From positions 310,001 through 374,000 of the forward strand of contig JACRBT010000002.1 of assembly GCA_016234445.1 (NCBI GenBank): a stretch of DNA of 64,000 nt, given 5' to 3'. Numbering within the stretch: position 1 is the first letter of the stretch; each line of letters opens with the position of its first letter. Below the pieces are notes generated by a model. That model was not told the DNA's origin and made no database searches. It worked only from the letters and a program-made list of their open reading frames with translations. The DNA is from Chloroflexota bacterium. GTDB taxonomy: Bacteria > Chloroflexota > Dehalococcoidia > Tepidiformales > Tepidiformaceae. Positions 43,969 to 52,800 of the stretch are shown piece after piece. The position numbers and the translations under genes were made by a program.

Positions 43969-44576
43969 GTAGACGTGGCGGGCGGTTAGGGCAGCTGGTG
44001 CTGCGCTCGTAGACCAACACACCCGGGCCCATCCCGACAGTACCGCTGACGAGATCTCGCGCAGATGCCGGCGCCGACTCGGATACGGGCGTGTCCTGCG
44101 GCGAACGCCATCGGGCATACGCCTGGACCTAACCGCTCCTCGATCCAGTGGTCCAAGTGCTTACGGCAACTGCGAACCCACCTGCTGCGCGCCAACCCGA
44201 CAGTGGAAGGCGACTCCCGGGACATCAGGAGGAGACCCACTCTGACGTTGGTCTGGAAGAGGGTACGCGCTTCCGGAAGCGCGAAGCCTTCTTGTCCGTG
44301 GCCTGCATAGAGTCCAGCACTGAACCCGGCCACTGCGGTATGCTGAGTATGTAGAGCTAACGCGGTCTGCCGATGACGAACTGGGGCAGGCGGGGTAACG
44401 CAAGAAATCGGGATCCGCCGGCAAGAAAGGGCCACCAGTCGTTCAGGCGGTTCGCAGGCAGACAATACGCTCCGGCTAAGCGCGACTTTGCTCGCGCCGG
44501 CGGCGGGGAGAACATCCGATGGCTCGGGGACGACGACCCCCGCACCATCCCAAGACCAAGGTGAAGGAGCTACACG
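43969..44576. other. 600-base stretch without a recognisable gene
   Basis: Both strands have open frames here, but none has a family signature, and they overlap each other. Given its place between two element genes, it is probably eroded phage sequence; I could not find an integrase fragment in it. Confidence 0.4.
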
Positions 44577-44786
44577 ATGACTGAGAAACTGTTGGTAAAC
44601 GTGACCGAGGCAGCCCGTCAGCTCAGCCTCTCCCGGGAAATGGTATACCGCGAACTCCGTTGTGGACGGCTGCCAGTCGTCCGGGTCGGGCGTGCGACGC
44701 GTATCCCAACCGAGGCGCTGCGGCAATGGACGATGGACCGGATGGAGAGCTGGGACAGGGAACCCTGGCCGTTTGAAATGAAGTAG
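44577..44786 (+). CDS. excisionase-like helix-turn-helix protein
   Basis: The 69-aa protein reads LLVNVTEAARQLSLSREMVYRELRCGRLPVVRVGRATRIPTEALRQWT, the MerR-like winged HTH_17 fold of phage excisionases and small regulators. AAGGAG stands eight bases before the ATG. It sits about 150 bp from a broken tRNA-Ser gene, as xis genes often do beside attachment sites. It could bend DNA for excision or regulate the lost integrase. Confidence 0.85.
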   Translation: MTEKLLVNVTEAARQLSLSREMVYRELRCGRLPVVRVGRATRIPTEALRQWTMDRMESWDREPWPFEMK

Positions 44787-44901
44787 CTTTGACTGAAGGT
44801 TTTCCTGAAGATTCGACCGCCCCGCTGACCTACTACGTGACCGACAAGCCCCTCGGCAACAGTCTACACCCATCGACACTTTGAACCTGTAGGAAATGCC
44901 T

Positions 44902-44923
44902 GGAGTGTACGTTAGGAGTGTAC
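44902..44923 (+). repeat. 9-bp direct repeat near the tRNA scar
   Basis: GGAGTGTAC occurs at 44902-44910 and again at 44915-44923, separated by GTTA (13-bp period). Placed next to the excisionase-like gene and the tRNA break, the pair could be recombinase arm or Xis binding sites. The function is inferred from location only. Confidence 0.45.
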
Positions 44924-44931
44924 TGGCCACA

Positions 44932-44970
44932 TTTCAAGACGGTTCCCTTAAGCCTCTCGGGCACCTCTCC
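44932..44970 (-). pseudogene. tRNA-Ser(UGA) 5' half, truncated after the anticodon loop
   Basis: On the minus strand from 44970 the sequence GGAGAGGTGCCCGAG is the usual 5' end and D-arm start of bacterial tRNA-Ser, followed by GGCTTAAGGGAACC and the anticodon loop CTTGAAA (anticodon TGA). Beyond 44932 the anticodon stem does not pair, and no variable arm, T-arm or matching acceptor 3' strand follows. The break at the anticodon loop is where tyrosine recombinases commonly integrate, so this is read as an attachment-site scar. Confidence 0.7.
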
Positions 44971-45200
44971 GTAGACCCTGAACCTGCCCGGCCTCCTCGG
45001 CCTGGACAGCGTTCGGTCAGCCAAACTTACCGCCACGGGAGCTTTGGTACATCTCGGCCCCCGTGCCGGTTGGGCTCCGGCCCGCGATTTCCCTCCCGAT
45101 TTCCTGACCTGCATCATGGCGCGCCGCGGGACGATGGCGGAGAACTAGCGAAATACGCGCGGCGCTTGCCACTGGCGAGGCCGAAAGAGGAGTTGCCCGA

Positions 45201-46010
45201 ATGGAACTGAAGGAAGTCATTGGCCGCCGCCGGACGATCCGGTTCTTCCTGCCCTACAAGCCGGTGGAGCGCGACAAGGTCCAGAAGATGCTGGAAGCGG
45301 CCCGCCGGGCGTCCTGCGCCGGGAACGTCATGAACGTACGCGCGATCGTCATCTGGCGAGAGAAGGCGACCGAGAAGGTGATCAAGGCGATCGCCCCCCG
45401 GATCGGCTACCAGCAGATGCATACCGCGCCGGTCTTCATCTTCTGGTACAACGAGGCCGCGGTGTACATCGGCGACGCCTGGCCCGACAGCGTCCTTCGC
45501 CTCGCCGACGCCCGGAGGATCGGCGTCGACGTGGAGGCCACGAAGAAGGAGATCAACGAGAAGCTCCGGCCGGGGTTCCTGATGGCGGGGAAGGCGATGG
45601 GCGCGGCCCCCCTGGCGTTCATGGACGTGGGCCAGGCGATTGCCCAGGCGACCCTGGTGGCCTACGAAGAGGGCCTCGGCTCCTGCCTGATGGCGAGCCC
45701 GCGGCTGGACAAGGTGGCGAAGCTCTTCAACCTGCCCGAGACCGCGACCCCCGTCTGCATCCAGGCGCTCGGCTACCCGGCCGAGTCGTGGGAGGCGGGC
45801 GGACAGACGCCCAAGCCCCCACTGGCCGAGATGTTCTACGAAATGGAAGTCGGCAAGCCGTTCCTCTCCGACCCCGGCGTGGAGGATGAATTGCTCCAGG
45901 CGAAGATGACCCAGGCCCCGGCGCCGCTGCCGTGGCGCGACGCCGAGCTGAAGTACCTCATGCAGGCGCTCTCGCTCGAGAACACGCTCCTGAACGAAGT
46001 CGAGCCCTGA
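45201..46010 (+). CDS. nitroreductase family protein
   Basis: The 269-aa protein starts MELKEVIGRRRTIRFFLPYKPVERDKVQKMLEAARRASCAGN, the FMN-phosphate-binding opening of nitroreductases, and has ATLVAYEEGLGSCLMASPR and VCIQALGYPAESW from the C-terminal half. It is larger than the usual 200-220 aa because of an insert around residues 110-140. It should reduce nitro or quinone groups, or act on another redox substrate, with FMN and NAD(P)H. GAGGAG precedes the ATG. First chromosomal gene right of the element scar. Confidence 0.88.
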   Translation: MELKEVIGRRRTIRFFLPYKPVERDKVQKMLEAARRASCAGNVMNVRAIVIWREKATEKVIKAIAPRIGYQQMHTAPVFIFWYNEAAVYIGDAWPDSVLRLADARRIGVDVEATKKEINEKLRPGFLMAGKAMGAAPLAFMDVGQAIAQATLVAYEEGLGSCLMASPRLDKVAKLFNLPETATPVCIQALGYPAESWEAGGQTPKPPLAEMFYEMEVGKPFLSDPGVEDELLQAKMTQAPAPLPWRDAELKYLMQALSLENTLLNEVEP

Positions 46011-46037
46011 CGCGTCGCCTATTCGCGGCGACCAGGC

Positions 46038-46898
46038 TCAACCGCCGGCTTCGGCCATGTAGCGCCTGATCGCGTCGATGTGGTCCCGCGGCGACTCCAG
46101 GCCGGCGTTCATCGTGCGTACACAGATGTAGTCGGCGCCAAGCTCGCGCCAGGACTCCGCGTGCGCGGCCCACTTCTCCGGCCCCGCGGCGAGGCTGACC
46201 TGGGCTTCGATCCCAAACGACGAGCGGTCCCGGCCGTTCTCCGCGAGGTATTCGTCCAGCCGTGCCAGCGCCGCCTTGCCGGCATCGTTGGGGGCGAACT
46301 GCGGGATCATGCCATCCCCAAGACGGGCCGCGCGCTTCATCACGCGCTCATCCGACCCTCCGAACCAGATCGGGATCGACCGGCCCGGGAGCGGCCTGAT
46401 GCCGGCCCGGTCGATGCGGTGCCATTTGCCGGTGTAGTCCAGCAGCGGCTCCGTCCACAGCTTCCGCAGCACCTCGACCTGCTCCTCCTGGCGTTTGCCC
46501 CGGTTGTGGAAGTCCTCGTTGAGGGCGTCATACTCGACGTAGTTCCACCCGGTGCCGATGCCCAGCCGGAGCCGGCCGCCGGAAAGGATGTCGACTTCCG
46601 CCGCCTGCTTGGCGACGAGCGCCGTCTGCCGCTGCGGAAGGATGATGATCCCCGTCACGAGGCCCAGCGTGGTCGTCTGGCCGGCGAGGTAGCCGAGGAG
46701 CACGAAGGGTTCGTGAAACTGGGTCTCGTGCGTGTAGGGGCCGATGAGCCGCGGCTCGCGGTCCGGGTGGGCGCCCAACACGTGGTCGTAGACAAGGAGG
46801 TGCGAGTAGCCGAGCGACTCGGCCGCCTGGGCGAAGTCCCGGATGACGGAGGGATCACTCCCGATCTCGGACTGCGGAAAGACGACGCCGATCTTCAT
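46038..46898 (-). CDS. LLM class oxidoreductase, probably F420-dependent
   Basis: The 286-aa protein starts MKIGVVFPQSEIGSDPSVIRDFAQAAESLGYSHLLVYDHVLGAHP and has GLVTGIIILPQRQTALVAKQAAEVDILSGGRLRLGIGTGWNYVEY, a strong match to the TIGR03619-type F420-linked luciferase-like family. The ATG at 46898 is two bases after the stop of the split-barrel gene. That pairing of an LLM enzyme with a split-barrel flavin or F420 protein suggests shared cofactor use. Confidence 0.9.
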   Translation of the reverse strand: MKIGVVFPQSEIGSDPSVIRDFAQAAESLGYSHLLVYDHVLGAHPDREPRLIGPYTHETQFHEPFVLLGYLAGQTTTLGLVTGIIILPQRQTALVAKQAAEVDILSGGRLRLGIGTGWNYVEYDALNEDFHNRGKRQEEQVEVLRKLWTEPLLDYTGKWHRIDRAGIRPLPGRSIPIWFGGSDERVMKRAARLGDGMIPQFAPNDAGKAALARLDEYLAENGRDRSSFGIEAQVSLAAGPEKWAAHAESWRELGADYICVRTMNAGLESPRDHIDAIRRYMAEAGG

Positions 46899-46900
46899 GC

Positions 46901-47317
46901 TCACTCTCGTTCCATCAGGACGCGGCCGGCCGCCATCACCTTGTCCACGCGGATCAGCACCGCGATCCCCTTGCGCTCAGGGTCACGCGAAAGCTCGATC
47001 TCGTTCGTCTTCGCCATCACGGCATCGCGGAGTTCGCCTGTGGGTTCGAGCGTGACCGCCCCGAAGAACTTCCATGCCAGCCGAGTCGACGGGTTGCGGT
47101 AAAGGACGCAGGCGTGCGGGTTCTCGACCATGTTCTGGAGCGTCGTGCCGTGGACCCGCTCCCAGAACGCCAGGCGGTCGTTGTCCCAGACCATGAGGCT
47201 GCCCTTATAGGCGAGGTCGGGCATGCCGGCCTCCCCCGCGGTCGCGACAATGGCCGGGACGCCGTCGGTCAGGGCGGTGTCGAATGCGGCGCGCATCTCT
47301 TCCGTAAGCTCAATCAA
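46901..47317 (-). CDS. pyridoxamine 5'-phosphate oxidase-like split-barrel protein
   Basis: The 138-aa protein has VPAIVATAGEAGMPDLAYKGSLMVWDNDRLAFWERVHGTTLQNMVENPHACVLYRNP, the characteristic split-barrel core binding FMN or F420. A TTG start with GGAG eight bases upstream is used; an internal ATG at codon 8 is the alternative. It is translated immediately before the LLM oxidoreductase. Confidence 0.85.
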   Translation of the reverse strand: MIELTEEMRAAFDTALTDGVPAIVATAGEAGMPDLAYKGSLMVWDNDRLAFWERVHGTTLQNMVENPHACVLYRNPSTRLAWKFFGAVTLEPTGELRDAVMAKTNEIELSRDPERKGIAVLIRVDKVMAAGRVLMERE

Positions 47318-47375
47318 CAGGGACGCTCCAGTTCAGGGATCAGTGATCTTCCGATCCTACTCGAACCTGTGCCCG

Positions 47376-47392
47376 GCCGGGGAACCCCCGGC
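47376..47392 (-). terminator. terminator-like hairpin after the serine hydrolase
   Basis: GCCGGGG (47376-47382) pairs with CCCCGGC (47386-47392) around a 3-base loop, five bases past the hydrolase stop codon. The stem is strong, but there is no clear T-run. Confidence 0.45.
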
Positions 47393-47396
47393 GTAC

Positions 47397-48656
47397 TCAG
47401 TCCACGATCGCCGAGTTGACCAGGGCCTGGAGTTCGCGCCGGACCGGGTAGGTGCTCGACGGCAGGAGTTGGGTCATGAAGATGACGATGAGCTCCTCGC
47501 GCGGGTCGATCCAGAAGGCCGTGCTCGCGGCTCCGCCCCAGGCGAACTGGCCGGGCGAGCCACTGATCTGGGCAAGCCGCTGGTCGAGCAGGACCGAGAA
47601 CCCGAGGCCGAAGCCCGTGCCGCTCATGACGGCCTCGCTGAACTGGCCCGGCGGCGCCACCGCCGCGAGATCCTGGCCCCCGGCAAGGTGGTTGGTCGTC
47701 ATCAGGTCGACCGTCTTCCGCGACAGCAGCCGGACGCCGTCGAGTTGGCCGCCGCCCAGCAGCATCCGGCAGAACCGCAGGTAGTCGCCGGCGGTCGAGA
47801 CGAGCCCCCCTCCGCCGCTGAACAGCTTCGCCGGTTTCCGGTACACGCTCGTCTGAGGGTCGTCCTGGAGCACGCGCTTTCCGCCCGGCGCGGCGGCGTA
47901 GCAGGCCGCGAAGCGTTCGAGCTTCCCGTCCGGCACGCTGAAGCCGGAGTCGACCATCCCCAGCGGCCCGAAGATCCGCTCCTGGAGGAAGACGTCGAAG
48001 GGCTTGCCGCTCAGTACCTCCACCAGGTAGCCGCAGACGTCGGTCGAAATCGAGTAGTTCCAGGCGGTGCCGGGCGTGAACAGCAAGGGCAGTTTCGCCA
48101 GCTTCTCGATGTGCGCCGCCAGCGGCTCCTCCTCGGCGTCCGCCGCGGCTTCCCGCGCCGGGCCAAGCACCGTGGACCCGGGGCGCTCCATGATTCCCAG
48201 CTGGCGATAGGCGGCGTCGACCGAATTGCGGACGTGGAAGCCGTAAGTCAGGCCGGTCTGGTGGGAGAGCACGTCGCGCATGCTCATCGCCCGCTCGGGC
48301 GCCTTCGTGACGAAGTTCGGCCAGGCGCCGGCGACCCACACGCCGAGGCGCTCCCACGCCGGGATGAACTTGTGGACCGGGTCGTCGAGCTGGAAGGCGC
48401 CCTCTTCGTAGAGCATCATCAGGGCAACCGAGGTGATCGGCTTCGACATCGAATAGATGCGGAAGATCGTGTCTTCGCGCACAGGCTTCCCACGCTCGGC
48501 GTCCATCAGCCCCTGGGCGGAGCAGTGCGCGGTCTCGCCCTTGCGCGAGATGAGGGTGAGCGCCCCGGGATACCTTCCGCTCTGCAGGTAGCGCTGATCG
48601 AGGAAGGAGTCGATTCGCTTCAGGCGGTCGGTGGACATTCCGGCGATGGTGGACAT
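47397..48656 (-). CDS. serine hydrolase, class C beta-lactamase/esterase VIII family
   Basis: The 419-aa protein has the nucleophile motif SMSK in FRIYSMSKPITSVALMMLYEEG and a YS motif in TAWNYSISTDVCGYLVEVLSG, placing it with penicillin-binding-protein-fold esterases and beta-lactamase-like hydrolases. No signal peptide is seen, so it is probably cytoplasmic and more likely an esterase than a drug-resistance enzyme. The ATG at 48656 follows GGAG at six bases; the longer frame to 48902 is unlikely. Confidence 0.9.
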   Translation of the reverse strand: MSTIAGMSTDRLKRIDSFLDQRYLQSGRYPGALTLISRKGETAHCSAQGLMDAERGKPVREDTIFRIYSMSKPITSVALMMLYEEGAFQLDDPVHKFIPAWERLGVWVAGAWPNFVTKAPERAMSMRDVLSHQTGLTYGFHVRNSVDAAYRQLGIMERPGSTVLGPAREAAADAEEEPLAAHIEKLAKLPLLFTPGTAWNYSISTDVCGYLVEVLSGKPFDVFLQERIFGPLGMVDSGFSVPDGKLERFAACYAAAPGGKRVLQDDPQTSVYRKPAKLFSGGGGLVSTAGDYLRFCRMLLGGGQLDGVRLLSRKTVDLMTTNHLAGGQDLAAVAPPGQFSEAVMSGTGFGLGFSVLLDQRLAQISGSPGQFAWGGAASTAFWIDPREELIVIFMTQLLPSSTYPVRRELQALVNSAIVD

Positions 48657-48847
48657 GGCGGGCTCCGGTTGAGGGGGTTGCGGGCCGGATTCTACGCCCG
48701 GTTGGCCGTGACCGGCGAGGTCACTGCCAGCAGGAACCACCGTCCCGCCGCTGCCGGCCGGTGATTCCGAATGCACCGGGTGGTAAGGTCGAAGGAGGCC
48801 GGCCGCGCCAGACGCCGCCCGCCACTTCTTGCTAGAGGTTCCCCACA

Positions 48848-49807
48848 ATGCCACCAGCCCGCCTTGCCGACGCCGCCAGTCTCCCGCGCGTGGCCGAACC
48901 ATCCACGGGCCGGGAGCGGCCGGTGCTCGGCGTGAGCACGGCTCCCCACGGCCTGGAGGGCGAGGGATTCCCGGTGCGGCGCGCCTTCGCCGGGATAGAC
49001 CTTCGCTATCTCGACCCGTTCATCATGATGGACCAGATCGGCGAGGTGGAATGGGCTGTGGGCGAAGCGAAGGGCACACCCTGGCACCCCCACCGCGGCT
49101 TCGAAACCGTGACCTATCTCCTCGAGGGCGGCTTCCGGCACGAGGACTCGCACGGTGGCGGCGGCATCATCGGCGAGGGCGACACGCAGTGGATGACCGC
49201 CGGCGGAGGGATCCTCCACATCGAAGCGCCCACCGAGCAGCTGCTCCGGGCCGGGGGCGTGGTCCACGGGATCCAGCTCTGGGTGAACCTGCCGAAGGCA
49301 CAGAAGTGGGCCGACCCGCGCTACCAGGACATCGCCGGCGGGCAGCTGGGGCTCGCCGGTTCCGCCGATGGTGGGGCGCTCATCCGCGTCATCGCGGGGG
49401 ACCTCGGCGGGCATCGCGGCCCGGGGATCACGCACACGCCGATCAGCCTTGTCCACCTGACCATCCCACCCGGGGCCCGGGTCCACCTGCCCTGGCCGGC
49501 GCACTACAACGCCCTGGCCTACGTGCTCGCCGGCCGCGGTTTCGCCGGCGCCGAGCGCTGGCCGATGGTGATGGGGCAGGCGGCCGTCTTTGGTGACGGC
49601 GACTCGGTCTCCCTGGTAGCCGATACCACCCAGGAAGGCCGGGCGCCCAACCTCGAGTTGCTGCTGCTTGGCGGCCAGCCGATCCGGGAGCCGGTCGCCT
49701 GGGCAGGGCCGTTCGTGATGAACAGCGAGGACGAGGTGCGGCAGGCCTTTGCCGACTTCCGCGCCGGCCGCCTCGGCCGCGACCTCCCCGGCCGCCTCGA
49801 TTCCTAG
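48848..49807 (+). CDS. pirin family protein
   Basis: The 319-aa bicupin has the metal-binding motif HPHRGFETVTYLLEGGFRHEDS and GGGILHIEAP, which carry the His and Glu ligands of pirins, followed by a C-terminal cupin with HYNALAYVLAGRGF. Bacterial pirins include quercetin dioxygenases and redox or metabolic modulators. It is divergent from the serine hydrolase, and its stop overlaps the end of the convergent hybrid kinase by four bases. Confidence 0.92.
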   Translation: MPPARLADAASLPRVAEPSTGRERPVLGVSTAPHGLEGEGFPVRRAFAGIDLRYLDPFIMMDQIGEVEWAVGEAKGTPWHPHRGFETVTYLLEGGFRHEDSHGGGGIIGEGDTQWMTAGGGILHIEAPTEQLLRAGGVVHGIQLWVNLPKAQKWADPRYQDIAGGQLGLAGSADGGALIRVIAGDLGGHRGPGITHTPISLVHLTIPPGARVHLPWPAHYNALAYVLAGRGFAGAERWPMVMGQAAVFGDGDSVSLVADTTQEGRAPNLELLLLGGQPIREPVAWAGPFVMNSEDEVRQAFADFRAGRLGRDLPGRLDS

Positions 49808-52800
49808 CCCGCCCCGGGAGTCCTCGGCCCTCGCCGCTGCGCCTGCACACGGCTGGCGAGCGCGCGGTGGACCGCCACCGCGAGATCGGCGACCGCCACC
49901 GGCTTGTTGATGAACGCGGCGACTCCCAGGGTGTCCGCCTCGGCGTGGAGTTCCGCGCTGGTGAACCCCGAGATCAGGGCTGTGGCAAGCCCCGGCCGGA
50001 TCCGCTGCACTTCGCGAATCACGTCGAGGCCCGATATTCCCGGCATGTTCAGGTCCGTGAGGACGAGGTCGAACGCCCCCGGGTCCCCCGTCACGGCGGC
50101 AATTGCCAGGGCCGGGTCGGTGAAGGCGGTTGCGCGATACCCGATGTGTTCGAGAAGCCGGCGGCCGACGGCGGCGAGGGGCTCTTCGTCGTCGAGGTAG
50201 AGGACGTGTTCACCCTCGCCCCTGGGGAAGGAGAGCTCCTCTTGCGCCTGCTCCTGGCCGCCAGAGGCTGCCGCCGGGAGGTAGACTTCGAAGGTGGACC
50301 CACGGTCCGGCTCGCTGGTGACGTTGATCGCGCCGCCGTGCCCGCGGACGATGCCGTGCACGACCGCCAGGCCGAGCCCGGTGCCAGAACCGACCTCTTT
50401 CGTGGTGAAGAACGGCTCGAAGATGCGCTCGATGGTCGCCGCGTCCATCCCTTTCCCGGTGTCGGTGACGGAAAGGCGCGCGTAGCGGCCGGGCTGAAGG
50501 TCGCCCATGTGGCGGGCGAAGCCGGCGTCGAGGTCGACGCCGTCGAGCCGCATGTCGATCCGCCCGGGGTGCCCGTCGAGGGCATGCCATGCGTTGGTCG
50601 CCAGGTTCATCAGCACCTGGTGGACCTGGGACGCATCGGCGACCACCGGCGGCGCCCCGTGGTCCACCGACATGGCCACTTCGACCGCGGCGGGGAGGGT
50701 GGCACGGATGAGGCGTGTTACCTCCACGACGACGGGGTCGAGGAGCATCGTGACTCGCGGCTGCTCCTGGTGACGGCTGAACGCGAGGATCTGGCGGACG
50801 AGGTCCTTGGCACGGTTGCTCGCGCGGCGGATTTCGCCAACGGTCTCCATCGCCGGGTGGTGGGCGTCGAGGTCCATGGCCGCGAGCTCGGCGTTGCCGA
50901 TGATGGCCGCGAGGATGTTGTTGAAGTCATGGGCGATGCCGCCCGCGAGCGTGCCGATGGCCTCCATCTTCTGCGCCTGCCGCAGCTGGGCCTCGAGCGC
51001 ATCACGTTCTGCCTCCGCCGCGACCCGCGCGGTGGTGTCCCGGAGCGTCGCGACGACGACCTGCCCACCTTCCACCTCCATTGGGCTGAGGCTGATCTCC
51101 ACGGGAAAAGTTGTGCCGTCTTTCCTCATCGCCCTGAGATTCGGACGGCCAGAACCCATGGCCCGGGAGATGCCCCCCTCAATGAACCCGGCCCGGAGCG
51201 CGCCGTGGCCACCGCGGTGTTCCCCGGGGACAAGCGCTTCGACCCCCAGCCCGGCGAGCTCTTGGCCGGTGTAGCCGAAGAGTGACTCCGCCTGGGGGTT
51301 GGCGGCGGTAATGGCGCCGTTCTGACCGACGATGATGATGCCGTCCGGGGAGTACTTGAACAGGTCCTGGAACTGCGCCTCGGTGCGCTGCCGTTCGATT
51401 TCCGCGGCCGTCCGCACCGCGAACAGGCGAAGGATCGCCTCCACCTGGCCAGGCTGGTCGAGGGGCCGGCGGCTCATCACACCGATGTGCCCAAGCGGCT
51501 GGCCGTCCGAGGCGAAGAGTGGGACGGCTGCGTAGCCGGTGATGCCCATCTCCACCAGCATCGTGTCGGCGGGGAACTCCTCCTGCACCCCGGATGCAAA
51601 GACAACCGTCTCTGCGTCAACGACGCGTTCGCAGGGGGTATCCGGGAGGTCATACTCCACATCGGGCAGGACCTGCCCATCCACAAACCAGCCGAGCGTC
51701 CGGATTCGCCGCGGCGTGCCCTCGATGAGACGGCCCACGAAACCGATGTCGAGTCCAAGAAGCCGCGCCATTTCGCTCGCCATTCGCTGGAAGAACGCTT
51801 CGCCCCGGAGGTGCGCGACACCCGTCGAGAGCAGCCGGAGCGCGTCTTCGCGCACCTTTCGCTCGCTGATGTCGCGGATGGTGGACTGGGTGCCGACGAC
51901 ACGGCCGTCCTGGGCGACCGGCGCAACGACCACTTCAAGCCAGAGCCGCGTCCCGTCGGCGCGCACGCCTTCGTACTCGAAGTGCTCGGGGACGGGCTCC
52001 CCCGCCATCCTGCGACGGTGACGTTCGACCAGGGCATCGCGCCATTCGGGGGCGACGTAGTCCTCGATCGTGATGCCGTCGCGCCGGTCCTCGGGGATGG
52101 CGAACAGCTCGAAGAACCGGGCGCTGGCGAACACGACCCGCCCCTCGGCGTCGTCGAGAATGAGCGCGTCGCTCATGTGTTGGACGACGCGCTCGTAGCG
52201 TTGCTGCGATTCGCGGATCTCGACCTCGGCTTCCTTGCGATCGGTTATGTCGCGAGCGAGGGCAACGAACCGGTGCTGGCCCGGCGCCGCGGCGGCGTTC
52301 CGGGCAACCGAGAGTTCGAACCAGCGTTCGCCGGCCGGGGTTGGCAGGCGATACTGGGCGCCCATGGATTGGCCCGAAGCCGCGCACTGTTCAAGGGCGC
52401 GTTCGACCACGGCTGCCGCCTCGGGAGGAAGCACCTCCCGGGGAGTCTTGCCCAGGAAAGCCTCCGGCGGGACCGTAAGAAGCGAGGGCTGCTTCGCCCG
52501 GAAGGTGACGATGCGGTGACCCTGGTCAAGTTCGAAGAGCAGATCGGGGACGGCGTCGAGGGTCGCGTCGAGGCGGTCGCGTGTATTGCGGACCTCCTCT
52601 TCGGCGCGTTTGCGTTCGGTGATTTCGATGGAAGAAACGAGAATGTGAGGTACGCCGGAGACCGGGACGATGCGGGCTGAAAGGAGGATCACCACGTCGC
52701 GCCCGTCCTTGCGGCGGACGACCGTCTCGAAGTCGGTCACGCGGGTATCGCGAAGGAACGTCCCCAGGAACCGCTCACGGTCCTCGGAACTCAACCAGAA

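Noticed and set aside
43986-44930. Possible integrase on the minus strand of the element remnant
   Set aside because: No tyrosine- or serine-recombinase motif was found in any frame, and the frame overlaps the excisionase-like gene.
44860-44970. Complete tRNA-Ser
   Set aside because: After the anticodon loop the anticodon stem, T-arm and acceptor strand cannot be formed.
44833-45117. Minus-strand frame reading GEVPERLKGTVLKC
   Set aside because: This peptide is the known false translation of a tRNA-Ser gene; it led to the tRNA half-gene call instead.
47314-48357. 347-aa minus-strand frame within the serine hydrolase
   Set aside because: It is a frame-shifted shadow rich in Arg, Gly and Pro; the hydrolase frame carries SMSK and normal composition.
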